A stretch of DNA of 64,000 bases. Origin: Spisula solida. Taxonomy: Eukaryota; Mollusca; Bivalvia; Venerida; Mactridae. Every line of letters begins with the position of its first letter. The first letter of the stretch is position 1. This document shows, in pieces, positions 19,328 through 32,260 of this stretch. Where the stretch lies: the NCBI GenBank assembly GCA_947247005.1, contig OX365956.1, positions 999,501 to 1,063,500 of the forward strand, given 5' to 3'. The notes under the pieces are model-generated. The model was not told where the DNA came from, ran no database searches, and saw only the letters and a list, made by a program, of their open reading frames with translations. Made by a program: the position numbers and the translations under genes.

Positions 19328-22300
19328 CGAAGTTGTACATTTCACAAGGGATAATTTGAGAGGCAGATAATGGGTTAGACCACGTTTCGGTGTTACACCA
19401 AGCCGTTTCTGAGCTGTTGCGATTACCCAATGAATTTGTCGTAAATCACGTAAAAATGTATGTTAGAAGTGTACTACATGCAGTGCATTTTGTCTTATAG
19501 GTCAAGATGTATACACCAAGATGTCCCGTCTAGATGCACCTTTAATAAATGTTATCGTCCATTGGGCCTTTAACCACGATTTTCTCCCGCAAATTGTCCA
19601 TGTGTAGAACAATGTAGAGGCACGAAGACCACGTGTTTCTTGGGTTTACAACTATTGTGGATGGAGCAAACACTAAATCGGTTCGAGTTCGTGAAACAGT
19701 CACGCCGTTCCTTTAGGTTCAAATTCTTGAAGAAATCGTTTCACAAACTCTAACCTATACGTAGTGCATATAATATTGAATTATGAATTAATATGTGTTG
19801 AGTTTGTGTTTTAATGAATTAATCGCTTTACACAATCCCATGATCTGAAAGATCTATAATGTGTGTCTGGATATATATTTATAGTGTTTAATTATAAATT
19901 GAACACCTCTCGTTCTGAAAAGGTAAATGTAAAACCACGCATTTTATCTAAAGGTAACAAAGTACAATGGTTTGTTAAATTACTCCGTGTTTCTTTCGCT
20001 TTCAAATAAACTTCACTTGAAGTATAGTTGGCATGTCATCTTACAAAACTATATTTATACGTTAAACGCTTTTATAAACGTACTTGTACGTACAGGTAGA
20101 AATGGGGCTATCTGACAATGAAGTCATGGTTTATGATTTGAACTTATTTTGGTACCCGTGTTAACTATGTGTTTATCGACGGGCTTTAAATATTTATTGA
20201 AGAACCAGCACCCTTAGCTACGTGTTCAATGTTTACGATATAAAACTAACATGAGTGTCTAGACGATCGTCGAGGGCGGAAGTACGAAGGAATAACTGAT
20301 TAAGGCAGTGTTGATTATCATTCCGCTTGGGTTTATATTGAGTATTATGGATTTTCGTTTTGTTGAAAAATATCAAGATGCTTAACTGACTCTACGTGTA
20401 GAGACACACTCGATGTGACAGTATACATATAATAACGTAAGTCAATACAGCTATTTTAGAGTTTTTGTTAAACCAGTGTCTAGGGATACGGGCCTGCACG
20501 ACTAGCCAACCCTACACGCATTTGCTAGTCGAACGGCACTTTTTCAACATGCCGAAATATGGCTTTTATTTATAACATAATAGAATACTTGTCTTTCCTT
20601 TCGATAAAATAAATTATTATTACCCAATAGCAAAGGTTTTACCTACTTATCGCAGCAAACGATCGTCAAAACCGCCGATTGAAATTGTTCGTTTTAGTTG
20701 TTTAACGGTACAGGCTAAAATCAATATTTTTAATAATATATCGTTGTCGTCATGCGACTGCACGAAGTGTTCTCACTTGATATTTCATACAGTAATAAAA
20801 ATAATTTGTTTTTTAAAATATTTTGTAGTATATCTTTGTTGTATTTTGTAAATTGACAAAATTTATAGAGGTACTAAATAACAATTTGCATAATCCAAAG
20901 CATTGATTTATTGTGGGGATCTTGTAAATTTTCTGTCTCTCATGTATACCTTAAAACAGTCTGTGGATGTCGTGAATCAAGTTGTTACCATAGGCAGTCA
21001 GCACGTACCCAAATACTACCCCGGCCAAATCGGATTTTACCACTGTTTACTATGTTATGACAGGTTACTTTCAATATTTCCGATTATAAAAGTGCCGGTC
21101 ACATTTGTAGCCGTGTAGGTTTATTATTCATTGAAATGGTATATTACGGGTAACAACGTGTAGCTACTATATTTTACTTTCAGGATATATCAACACTTTA
21201 GTCCTTAGATACACACCCGTTTACACACCGAACGTCAGAATCAAGAATACAATTCCTTAATTAGGTCGCTAACTAAGACGTTCAGCAAAACCCAGATTTT
21301 CACGCTTGTAAACGTGAATTTTGCCTTGAAACAGAATGTATGCTTCACAAACGGGCCTAGCTAGTCATCCTTTCAGTTAGTGTAACTAAATAATTTACCT
21401 CACATGCCAATTAAACATCGCAATATTTCACTAGATCGATAATTAAAAAAATGTACGAAATTCGCCACCGTCAATTTCCAATTTTATTTAGTATTCCGAT
21501 AACCTTTTGACCTCAACAGATTTCGAAGCGATCGTTTGATTGGCTAGAGTGTGTGTCACGTCATTCATAGTTGTTCAATCGTGTAAGCTCGGCCATTTCC
21601 GTTTGTATCCGGTGTATATACTGAACTTCTTAATTGATGACCAAAAAAATTCGCGATTTGACTTATATTGTGTTAAGGGTGTGTATTTCAGGGCTAAACT
21701 GTTTATATATCTGGAAAGTAAAATATCTTCGCTACACGATGATACCTGTAAGATAGCATTTGAGTGAATAAATAAAAGAATACGACAAGTTATGTGACAG
21801 GCACTCCATTCTTCGTGATTCACCTTTCTTATATAGGTAAGCATTGAGAAGGTTGAATTGACTTTGTGCTGACGAACGAATACTAAATAAAGCTAGCTAA
21901 TCCATCTGATACACACGCATCTTTCCTAGATCCGGATCTTACAAATGAAGCAGACCAAATTGTTTGTAAGAGTTACGACAAATTCATTCGATTTAATATC
22001 CTTGCCTTTATAATTGGCTATGTATGAGCGTGCTGCCATAGCATTTATTCGTAAATACGTGTATTGTATCATGTATACTCAAGTATTGAATTTGCAGTTT
22101 GAGTCAATAAACGATGTTATGTATGGATTCAATGGTTTCTTTGATTTGCCAAACTACACCAAATGTGAGAAATATCATTATCATCAGAATTTAATCACAC
22201 AACAGTCTAACTGCAACAGTAAGGTTCCAATATATCCTATTTCTGTGCCTTATGCCAACCCTATACATTCCATGGCATTTTGCTGGAATTGACTGTGGTA

Positions 22301-22430
22301 CATGTATTGACCAGTGCATAAAATCAATTATAGAAAATAAAAGGGTTTTCCTACTTGCCTACCTTTTGTTTCCACATGTTACCAGAATTGAATTGACAGT
22401 AAGACGTCAAAGTAATGCACTATTCAATTA
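19328..22430. other. Long stretch without recognisable genes
   Basis: About 3.1 kb with only short random frames in all six frames, no clear repeats and no RNA gene that I could support. It may be host intergenic or intronic sequence. Confidence 0.4.
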
Positions 22431-22606
22431 AAACCACGCACCAACCCCGAGAAATATTTTTACTTTTGTCTTTTCGAACCCCGGGTAAAATCCCTGCCCC
22501 GTGACCTATACATATGGTAAACCACCCGCAAATTGCCCTGTCGTAAACATCACGGGTATAGTCACCGCTATACCCCGTCCTTCCTTGGGGTTGGGGCGCG
22601 TGGTTT
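22431..22606. mobile_element. Short MITE-like element
   Basis: AAACCACGCACCAACCCC at the left and GGGGTTGGGGCGCGTGGTTT at the right form TIRs with one small gap, enclosing about 175 bp. No coding frame. The flanks (CAATTA / CCATTG) give no certain duplication. Confidence 0.65.
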
Positions 22607-23387
22607 CCATTGACTGGCGCATAATATAGTGAACGAAAACAGATAAGTACTAGCTAAATAGAAAAGAGAATTTGAAGCCTACCGAAAACAGAAAACAAGA
22701 AACATATCAAAAACCAACGTTACTGCAACTAATTAATTCAATGTACTTTAGTATACTGACTCCCTAATTATTCAAAGGAAGACAGTAGGGCAATGTTTTA
22801 AAGAAGGTTCTTCCAAAGGAGCACAGTGATTGGATAGAAAGTGAAATGATTATAATTTGAGACTGTGAGAATTTATCAATATGTGAGTGGCTGTGTGTAT
22901 CGTACTAGTATGTATCTGTCTACATTCTTCCACAACATATGCTGGGCTTGAAATAGCTACATTATAGTGAACAATTTTGTAAAACCTAATTAATTTTGCA
23001 CTTTTTCGTTTGTCCTCTAAAGATCTTAAACCGAGAGAAGTTTGCATGTCAGAGACACTTTCATCAGTTTAATAATTGTTGTTAATCCATCTGACTGCTC
23101 TTCGTTGAATCATTTACAGTATTTATGATATGTTGCGTGTACACAACAACTACATTGTAAACAAACAGTGGGTGAATATATAGCTTGAAGTCTTGCATGA
23201 TATTTATAAGCTATTTATTTGACTTGTCTGTTTTAGTCCGGGTATTGCGTTTTATGAATTGAATTGTTTGTCGTTGTGCACATTTTGTTTATGATTATGA
23301 GTGGTGAACACCCAATCACCAGAGCGGCATACTAATCGAGAAGTCCCAGTTATTAAATAAGGAAGTGGCTATGCTAACGGGTCCGTA
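22607..23387. other. No recognisable feature
   Basis: AT-rich, non-coding; nothing supported. Confidence 0.4.
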
Positions 23388-23554
23388 AGAATAGCCTGAA
23401 CGGCTCTCCAGTACGAATAGTGAAACAGCCCCGCAAATGTTTCAGTAACATCATACTTTGTAAATGTGTGATTTATTGTACCATCGTATTGACATTTACT
23501 AATCATTTGATTGCCCTGTTCATAATTACTCTATATAGCAACATTCAAATGAAT

Positions 23555-23682
23555 ATTAATCATAATCTGTGTAAGTTAACTAATGCAACATTATATATGT
23601 GAATTACCTTTCCCTTAATCATAATTTGTGTAAGTTAACTAATGCAACATTATATATGTGAATTACCTTTCCCTTATAAATC
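23555..23682. repeat. 60-bp tandem duplication
   Basis: The unit from TTAATCATAATYTGTGTAAG to ATTACCTTTCCC occurs twice in a row, almost identical. Confidence 0.9.
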
Positions 23683-24315
23683 GCAGAATATTTATACAGT
23701 AACTCTTATACCGACCATGTAATTTATACTAACAAGTATTTTCCCAACTAACAGATGCTTAAATCTACCATACCGGAAATATAGATTGTATGTATGTGTT
23801 ACAGGGATCTAGTCAAATCAGGGATTCTGTTTAATCCCTGAACTTTTAGGGATTTAGTCGAATCACTAATTCCGTTTTGGAATAAGCTTAATCCCTAAAT
23901 TTAGCTAGGGATTTGACTAATTTACTGAAAAGAACGATTTTTTACTTATTCACTGAACTGGTTTTCAGGTTCATCCTTCAGCTGAATGATTCATGTCTTA
24001 AAATGTTATATCTAGTGTGACCCAACACAAATTAGAATATGTTTGAAATCGAGTTATGAAACACCTTAAATCACTATTTATTGTTACTCCGATATCTGAA
24101 CACATTTCTGTCAAAGGATGATTTATCCTTAAAACATAATTATGGAGAGAAAAGCTATTTAGAATATAACCCACATTATGAGCCAATAAAAACGCCGAAT
24201 TTTGGCGGTTAAATGAAAATTTAATCATTACAATTTTCTCTTCACAGACTTGACGTCATGCGTTGGCGCTACTTTCTATCGGCCAATCAGAATGTAGAAT
24301 GTTATATTCTAAGTT

Positions 24316-24417
24316 AGTTAGAACATATTAAGTAAATTTTAATGACTAAAAAGGACTCGCTTCGCTTCGCTCGCTCCGCCCTTTTTAATCATTAAAATTT
24401 ACTTAATATGTTCTAAC
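24316..24417. repeat. Near-perfect palindrome, about 38-bp arms
   Basis: GTTAGAACATATTAAGTAAA and the following bases to AAAAAGG are mirrored by CCCTTTTTAATCATTAAAAT through TTCTAAC, with one mismatch, around a 25-nt loop rich in CGCTTCG and CTCGCTCCG. It could form a strong hairpin in DNA or RNA. It is probably a tiny MITE. Confidence 0.88.
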
Positions 24418-25071
24418 TATAACATCAAAACATTCACAATTAAATATACCAATTTGTATGAAAGGTTGACACGACATGAACCCTGCTTTAAAAGTGTTCC
24501 CTGTATATTTTTGAAAGGGGCAAGAATTTACAATTATTTCGGTATGATCCAATGACCATAAAAGGAGTGGAATGTATTCACTTAGATTATAAGTACAAAA
24601 ACACCTCTTTAACATATATCCAGTGATCAGTATAACAGTAAATTGTAATCAGTATCATACAATGCAATACATTTGGCATGGTATTGGCCCAATCGTTTAG
24701 TCGTAGCCAGTTTACCGTGACATCGCATACGGGAATGTCAGAAGATTACATGTCAATAAGGAGAACACAATTACTGTTATAGAAGCTGTACGCGCGCAAT
24801 CAAATGGAGACGGTCAAGGATTTCTGAGATGCTCATGTAAATCTGGGTGTAAAACAAAATTGTGTAAATGTCGAAAAAAAAAGAATTGTGTAATTAAAGA
24901 TGTCACGGCAGCTTGGCATGCCACAAGTAATAGGCCGAACAATATCATAGTACCATATCATTGTCTACATTTGACTTCAACAAACAGTACATGTACAGTC
25001 ATGTAAATAGCTGTGCGTAGACTAACTACTAGTATATAGTTATTGTAAATGGCTAAACATATAGTAAATAA

Positions 25072-26115
25072 CCCAGCAAACATTACATATCGGTCCGATG
25101 TCGGTCCGATATCAGTTGCTATATCGGCCCGACATCGGTTGCCGATATCGGCTAGACATCGGATGTGCAACCCGGCTCGATGTCGGTCCGATATTGGCTG
25201 GCCGACATGAATATTTTCACAAAGCTAACCATTCTCAGACCATTTATTGTTTTGTATTTGTCTGATATACTTTTGTAAAAAATATGTTCTGCTACTTGAT
25301 GTTCTCTCGAAATTCCCAGTAGAACTTCGAGCAGCAGAAAGCTTGCTCCAAATTGCAGAGTATGTTGCTGCAATTGAGTGCTTATAATTTGTATACGAAA
25401 AATAGGATTATATATAGCTCATGTTTATTGATATTTGGGAAATTATGAAAGATTTTGTTAACTCTTCCCCCCCCCCACCATATAGTTTACACTTAGACAA
25501 CACACTGTTGGGTAAAAATAATATTTAGACCAATTAAATTTTTATATACAATAAATTTATCATTTTTTATTACCTCCCTTTTATCGCAACACCCGACGTT
25601 GATACGACGTCAATCCGACGTCTAACCAAACATTTTTATTACTGTCTTTTTTTGGTCAAAATCATAAGATATTTTCAACTATGACAGTGAAATGATGACA
25701 AAGTAACTAAAAAACAGATTTTTATTGAAAAACATACCATACTGACAATTTTACATTGGTAATCCAACGTATATCGGACCGTCATGTTTTCATGGCAATT
25801 TAAGACATTCTAATTGTACAAGTAAATTTCGTTAAACTAGTTATATAGTCTATATCGGACAGACATCGGTCCGATGTCGGAAATCCGTCACCGATATTCC
25901 GTCATGTAGCCGACATCGGTCCGATATGACGTGGGCCCGATATTGTCATGTTTTCTTGGCAATTTAAGACATTCTAATTGTACAAGTAAATTTCGTTAAA
26001 CTAGTTATATACAAATGTAGTCTATATCGGACAGACATCGGTCCGATGTCGGAAATCTGTCACCGGTATTCCGTCATGTAGCCGACATCGGTCCGATATG
26101 GCAATGTTTGCTGGG
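25072..26115. mobile_element. MITE with CCCAGCAAACAT ends
   Basis: CCCAGCAAACATTACATATC at the left and the complement of the same at the right (ending TGTTTGCTGGG). The body is rich in CATCGGTCCGATATCGG palindromes. An internal block of about 160 bp, beginning CATGTTTTCWTGGCAATTTA, is directly duplicated (about 25787-25930 and 25950-26105). Non-coding. Confidence 0.85.
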
Positions 26116-26359
26116 AACTAACTCTGAGTAAATGTTTGCATGCACATAATTGCCATTGTAATGTTTGAAATCAAATAAACATACTTGCTGATGATGGTAA
26201 ATTTAAAGTTTATTATTAAAATTCAGTTTATTTATCTATGTTTCATGTTATCAATATATCGATTTAGTCAAATCCCTAGCAATTTCAGGGATTTGACTTA
26301 ATCCCTAAAATATTCAGGGATTAGACCTAATCCCTGATTTGACTGGATCCCTGTAACAT

Positions 26360-26440
26360 ATACATGTATTTATTATGTATCCATGTTGTACTATGTACCT
26401 GGGACCAAATAAAGTTCTGTTCTGTTCTGTTTTTTCTGTT
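26360..26440 (+). repeat. LINE 3' tail remnant
   Basis: ACCTGGGACCAAATAAAGTTCTG followed by TTCTG repeats looks like the polyadenylation signal and simple-repeat tail of a severely 5'-truncated non-LTR retrotransposon. No coding part remains. Confidence 0.5.
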
Positions 26441-26639
26441 CATTTTAAAATGAGCCTGCGTGCATACTGAAATAGCGTGTCCAGCATCAAACACGTGAAA
26501 CAAATAACATACATACATAATTTATATCAGGTAATTGCTTCAAAGAGATCGATACATTTAAATAAAACAGTCGTAAGAATAGTCACTCGCGGGGCTGTTT
26601 CACTATTCTTACGGGAGAGCCGTAGGAATAGTCTGTCAT

Positions 26640-27159
26640 TAAATAAAGTGTATATAGCATGCTTTCCTGTAGTTTCGGGAACGTAAATAGTTGTTACTGC
26701 GCATGCGCGGAGAGAGTTATTTTTAGTTCATAGTATTTCTTCAAAAACATTAAAAAATATCTTGATTATTTGCAAGATCAATTTTCCATTTAATATCGAT
26801 GTAAACATTGAATTGTCGTAAAAACAACAGCTCACCGGAAGTCCAGATCTTGTAGCAGTTTCCTATGGTTTCGGGAATTCTGATTGGATGACTGTTTGGG
26901 CTATTCACGAGATGATATTGAGGCCCTGCTAGAGGTATCCATAAAAACGATAGTATGCATGCATGTTTTCAACAGGTTTTAATTTTATCACTTGAACTCT
27001 GTGGCAATAAATAAGATACTAAAAGCCAAGCAGGTGAATAATTATTCAACAAAAAATCTATTTCATTATCAAAATAATATAGATTGGTTATGAAAATAAA
27101 TAACATTGAAACATGTACAAACATATATACACTTAACAGTCAACGTTATATAACAACTG
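26640..27159. other. No recognisable gene
   Basis: Contains TGCGCATGCGCGG (about 26698) and two TTTCCTRTRGTTTCGGGAA-like words (about 26661 and 26862), but no TIR pair that I could define. Confidence 0.35.
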
Positions 27160-29383
27160 CTACTGGCAGTGGCAACACACAAATTGGTCACCTCTCCTAA
27201 TTACCCGTTTTGCATGGCAGAAAACTAAATGAACCCAGTGCCCACACAAGTCACATTGTCCCCAATTAACGATTTTCAAGTGGGGATTGTCATTTAGATT
27301 AGGTGGAGAGAACCTATTGCTGACACAACAAACGTCTGTGTCATCTTCGTCTTCGGATGATATTGATGATGAACATGGGTCAACAATCGTGATAATACCA
27401 CTTGTACTGGGTCTGAGTTGGTAAGCTGTGTTGATTCCTCAGCTAATGGCTCATCCGGCTGTCTATTCTCCTTATCACAGTCTTCATACGTGTTCATCTC
27501 CTCTAAGAATACCTGTAAGAAAATAATTTAAATTGTGCGTCTTACATTAATGTTAGCCAAGGGTGGATACATATTTAAATCGTACATATGCATATAGAAA
27601 GTTTCAGAGAATATTGGTAAATAAACTGACCTGACTTGTGATTTCTCTACCGCTTGGGTTTGGTTTTTTCCTAATTCTTTTCAATTTACACTTGCATGGA
27701 GATGGTGAATTTGTGTTTGTATCGTTCAGCTCACTCCTGAGGTATTCATCTACGGCGGCGCTTCCTCCCTCGATTGCCTTTAGCTTGTCCAGTGGTGAAT
27801 GGTCCCTGAAAGCCTCGCATGGAAGAAGTTTATCTTCAGGCACCGCATCTTCATTCATGGGGAAAATTCCTGTTTTTTTGAAGGCCGATACTATATTCCA
27901 TGGGTTCATGGCCTTCAAGTAGGCCTTGCAGGCTATTGCACCCATGTCGTATCTGAAATACAAACTCCAAATTAACATTGGAATCAAATATGGATGCGCA
28001 TTTATGTAAATACCTCATTGGCCATATTTAAACATGTGTTTCACCAATTGCATCATTTTTTAAATCTACATTTCATTGGGTGTAAATTGAATCTAAATAA
28101 GTACAAATCAACAGTCATTGATGTCAATCTTAAAGTCAAGACATACCGTGTAACTATCTTCCCCATGTTCGACTTCATGTATGAAGCACATTCGCTGTAG
28201 TAGAACCTCTTGAAGGGCCCGAACACAGCAACATCGAGGGGCTGTAGTATATGCGATGTGTGTGCTGGTAGAATGAATAGGATTATTTTCCTCTCAAGGG
28301 CCCATTCGATCATCAGTCTTGATGTGTGGGTTGAATGACCATCCATTACCAGAAGAACGTGCTGCTCAGGATCTCTTGATACGTGTTTCAAGAAATGATT
28401 TTCAAGGAAGTCCTTAAAAACCTGAGTCGTCGACCAGCCAGAGTCAGACATGACATACCTCGACCCAGGTGAGGTACCCTTCATCAGGTCATCATTCATC
28501 CGTTTGTCTGTAAATATATGCATTGGTTCACATTTAGTATTTTTTGTTATTATTTGGTTTAACAGATAATCAATACATATACATTTTAATAGATACTGTT
28601 AGTTTGAATACTTAAATTTACCATAAAACACTGCATAGTGCATACATTACTTATTATGTAAAAGCCAAAATGTTTTTTCATATAAGTACTACACAAACCT
28701 TTGAACACAAAGTAAGGTGGTGGGTGGTTGCCAGAAGCATTGGCACATCCAATTAGGGTGGTACTACCAGATCTTGGAGAGGTAATCGCCCGTGCCTTGC
28801 CTTCTGTTGGTGTAATAATGTTTGGCGGTCTGTGCTCGGGACTGATGGCTGTCTCATCCATATTATAGATCATTCCTGGTTTGTCATGTAAACCGTTATC
28901 ATTTATGGTCTTATACAAGTTTTTGAAATATGTTTTTACGATTTCTGGCGTAGCATTCTTGGCCCTACTGGCCTCGAGAGCACCAGGCTTAAATGACGCT
29001 ATTCTATCATGCCATCTCTTCATGAAACCGTATAACCAACAATTACTTAATGGTTTGTCAGTTGTTCTTCTATTAAACTTATACGCTAGTTCACCAGCGG
29101 TCTTCTGAAGAGCTCTGTTCGTATACCCATATCCCAACCTGGCACTACGTTCAGCCTCTTCCACCAGCCTAAGTTCTTCTTCTCTTGTTAATATAGTGGC
29201 ATTTCCTACATTCTCTGGGTCCACTTTTCCTTTGACCCTGTCAGCTAATGTCTGATATGGGATGACATACTCCAATGACACTTTATGAATGGAAACACCA
29301 CCTCTTCTGACATCTGACAAAGCCAACTTCAACTTTTCAGGGTCATAACATTTATATTTCCCATGACTTTTAGATGGTTTTAG
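27160..29383 (-). pseudogene. Pogo/Tigger-like DDE transposase, four exons, one frameshift
   Basis: Four coding blocks joined by GT-AG introns with matching phases: 29383-28699 (phase 1), 28507-28147 (phase 2), 27952-27631 (phase 0) and 27512-27160. Block 1 has a pipsqueak/CENP-B-type HTH (around KLKLALSDVRRGGVSIHKVS), a CENP-B HTH region and the first catalytic Asp in NMDETA (28858-28856). Block 2 has the second Asp in VMDGHSTH (28343-28341) and the third in LQPLDV (28235-28233), 35 residues between them. The last exon is one base short of a whole number of codons. After a shift near 27410 the frame continues into a Cys/His-rich tail (WGQCDLCGHWVH, then CCHC) and a stop at 27160. Before 29383 there is an acceptor (TTTTCAG), so the start codon lies on an upstream exon I could not find. 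It is either a once-domesticated gene or an intron-bearing transposon. Confidence 0.85.
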
Positions 29384-29536
29384 CTGAAAATAACGAAAAT
29401 AGTTGCATAGTAGGCCCAGATTTATTGCATTCTAGATCTACAAAAGATAGTGTTATTTCATCGAATTCATGTAAGACAACTATAATTGTTAGTGATTTTA
29501 TTGATTTATTTGATCTTGACTGGCAACAAAGATTTA

Positions 29537-31160
29537 CAGTCAACTCACCCCCCTACCAACTCACCCCCTGACCAACTCACCCTGTATTTGGATAACTCGC
29601 CCTACGCAATGACCAACTCATCCCCCTTAAGGAGGTACGAGCTGCCTTGTGCGCATGCGCGAAATTTCAAAATCGTATTAGATAAGAACAAACATGAATT
29701 TTAGTTTCAATGATTGCATATATGAATGTTGATTAATGAAAATAAACAAAATATTATCGCACAAATTAGATATTTTTAACTTTTTATTTTTTGCCTGTAT
29801 GAAAAAGTGGGTGGGGAACGGCAAAATTGTGAATAATATGGGTTCACAATAAGTCCCTACAATTGTTCAAATGCATATGCTTATATATAATATGTAGTGC
29901 ACGGTTTAGTTATAAGAGGTAGCCACACTTTGAAATATTTTTAAGAAAAAAATATTTCATTACAATATGCAAATTAGGTTAATTTTATGCAAATATATTC
30001 ATAATTAGTGCTTTTTTATCCACAGCTCCCAAAAAAGGCTGGTGACCCCTAATTTTTATTTGACTAAACTGGTGTTCTATTTGATACTAAACTTAGGGCC
30101 AATTTTAAATCATTTTCGATCGTTGGGTATTTTTTGACGTTCATTTGAAATCATTTGAAAATCACACTTTTTAGCAAGTGGGTGGGGTAACTATTTATCA
30201 TGTTCAAATACTGAATTTGTTCACCAGGCAGCTTGAACTGTGACTAATGTGAATAGGAATGACCATGGAACACACAAAATATCATGCATTGCTCAAAAGT
30301 GGTTTCATACAGTAATAATCTTAAAAAGAACATAATGGTGCCATAAATGCAGGAAATAGATAAAATGACCAAAATACAATGGTAGGTCATTAGAAAGCCA
30401 TGTATGTCGAAAACGAGCCCGGTGACATATCATTTTTATGATTTCAATGTTGTTCTAGAAGACTGTTCTGTCATTTTAAGATGTTTCAAGGAAAATTCGA
30501 TCGTTAGATAAAAGGTGCGCGTACCTCCTTAAAAAAATAACATACCAACTCACTCCCCTAAAGATATTTTTATTAAATTTAATAGATTTGTTGGAAAAAA
30601 TCACTTTGAATTGGTAGGATAATAGTTTATTATGAAATTATTAATATGTTCAATTATGTGATATTGGAGGCGTTGTTTTGTAAAATCCACAGTATTTTCA
30701 AACAGTTGCCATTTTGAAAACGCTGTAATGACAGTGAAAAAAGCGAAAAACAAAGGAAAAAAATAAAACAATTTGTCAAAAAACATTATGATTGAAAAAA
30801 TTAGGACTATAATTAGATCAATTATATCCATTGTCAATAGTCAAATACCTTGTTTAAAAACATTGGAAAATTAGATAACTTGCATAGAAAATCATAGTTT
30901 CCGAACGATCAAGTTTTGAAAATAACGAAGGTAAATAACTAAAAAACTCGCAAGTATTCGAGAAAGCAGAGATCTGTTAATTTATTTGTGTATAAATACA
31001 CTTTATTATCATGAATTAACACTAAGTTTAAAAATAAATATAAATTGATGGGGGGGGGGGAGTTGGACATTTCGAAATTGACATCGGGCGAGTTGTCCAA
31101 ATACAGGATGAGTTGGTAGGGGGTGAGTTGGTAGGGGGTTGAGTTGGTCGGATACCGCAA
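29537..31160. mobile_element. Inverted-repeat element with CCAACTCACCCC arms
   Basis: Left arm 29540-29625 (CCAACTCACCCCCTGACCAA, CTGTATTTGGATAACTCGCC) returns inverted at about 31048-31150. The word CCAACTCAYCCC recurs several times in each arm. The left arm is split by the TTAA-flanked element: CCAACTCATCCCCC precedes it and CCAACTCACTCCCC follows it. Non-coding. Confidence 0.7.
29627..30532. mobile_element. TTAA-flanked MITE (piggyBac-like)
   Basis: TTAAGGAGGTACG (29627-29639) and CGTACCTCCTTAA (30520-30532) are perfect inverted ends, with TTAA at each border as expected for a piggyBac-type duplication. The 0.9 kb AT-rich body has no transposase. TGCGCATGCGC lies near the left end. Confidence 0.75.
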
Positions 31161-31419
31161 CAAATAGCATGCATTCAATACATTTCTTAATTGGATTTTG
31201 ATTGGCATTCGTAACATACTAAACACATAATGACACACCATGCGGGGCCTCAAATTTACCCAAGCGCTTTCTGATGAAGACTAATTTGATCACGTGACCC
31301 GCTGAAGCGGACGCCATGTAAACAATATTGATAAAAACATTAAAATGAACAAATTCCATGGTAACAACGATAAATAAGGCGTGATTTTAGGTAACTGTTG
31401 TTGATTTATATTATATTTA
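31161..31419. other. No recognisable feature
   Basis: Short non-coding spacer up to the target duplication of the LARD-like element. Confidence 0.4.
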
Positions 31420-31423
31420 AGTA

Positions 31424-32244
31424 TGTTGTATCGAGTGAATTCTGGGTTTTAGTTCCGAATTACGGGGGATCCCGGGGTACGGTCTTTAGACCGTCCACTT
31501 TACCCGGAATGAGGTTATGACGTCATATCGCGAGCGGAAGCTCGATGGCAGACGATTCCAGGCAGATGCGTATTCACCATATCGACATTACAGGTTAAAA
31601 TCCGTTTTCCGGGATAACGGAATTTATTGAGCGACAATGTGCGAGATATTCCGAATGTACGTGAGGGGGGGAAATGCCTATAGCGTATAGAGCAACCAGG
31701 TACAATAATCGCGATTATTTAAACCAAATGATAAGAATTTGTAAAAAGTCTTACTAGTAAACAATGACAACACCATTTTACGACCTCGCTGACAATTTTT
31801 TTGCCAAAATAATATGTTTAACTTGAAAAATGCGTATATTTTCTCGCCATCGGTATCGAGCTACGGAAGCGGCAGTGTAGAATAAAATGCAATATTTCGA
31901 ATATAAAGCATTTTTTAGGATAATTCTTGCTAAAGTTTAAAAACAAAGATGTTTAATGATAATGTGTAATAATTGTTTTATATGTTTTTAATGTTTAAAC
32001 GTTCAAAAAAGAATAATTATATACACTCCCGCTATACCGCTTATTGCTCGCTAACCCCCTGACCGTGAACTTTCGGTTCCGGAAAAACGGGTATTATTGG
32101 GTAATGTCGATATCGAGAATATGGACGATCCTACGAGAGTTCCAGGACCAATAATAGATGCATGCACGGCTTACCGACCACAGGACATCGGTGAATATAT
32201 TCTCTTGTGACTTGTGCTTTAATTACCACCGGACGAACACTTCA
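31424..32244 (+). repeat. 5' LTR of the LARD-like element, split by a MITE
   Basis: Matches 47823-48096 over its two parts (31424-31572 and 32120-32244), with visible differences such as TTAGTTCCG versus TTAGTGCCG and GCAGATGCG versus GCAGCTGCG. Confidence 0.92.
31573..32119. mobile_element. 547-bp MITE inside the 5' LTR
   Basis: Ends TTCACCATATCGACATTAC and the complement of TTCTCGATATCGACATTAC are 19-bp TIRs with two mismatches. TA flanks both sides. The element is absent from the 3' LTR, which dates its insertion after that of the LTR element. Confidence 0.85.
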
Positions 32245-32245
32245 A

Positions 32246-32260
32246 TGGCGACGAGGAAAA
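32246..32260 (+). other. Primer-binding site of the LARD-like element
   Basis: TGGCGACGAGGAAAA starts one base after the 5' LTR. A TGG start is expected for pairing with a tRNA 3' CCA end. The tRNA species is not assigned. Confidence 0.7.

Larger units (their letters stand above)
23795..26360. mobile_element. TIR element with AGGGATT-repeat ends
   Basis: The ends T(G/A)TGTTACAGGGATC are inverted copies and the inverted similarity extends roughly 100 bp. Within each arm the words CAGGGATT and TAATCCCTGA recur and form sub-palindromes. TA flanks both sides (23793-23794, 26361-26362). The 2.57 kb body contains two further insertions and no transposase. Confidence 0.75.
23388..26637. mobile_element. 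Outer inverted-repeat pair (possible element)
   Basis: The block with GAATAGTGAAACAGCCCCGC and ACGGCTCTCC at about 23391-23440 recurs inverted at about 26587-26637 with roughly 85% identity by eye. The two may be the TIRs of one 3.2 kb element enclosing the next insertion, or two separate copies of a short repeat in opposite orientation. Confidence 0.5.

Noticed and set aside
22014..22292. 92-codon frame as a host gene
   Set aside because: No domain, no repeats of codon bias, AT-rich context; indistinguishable from random frames.
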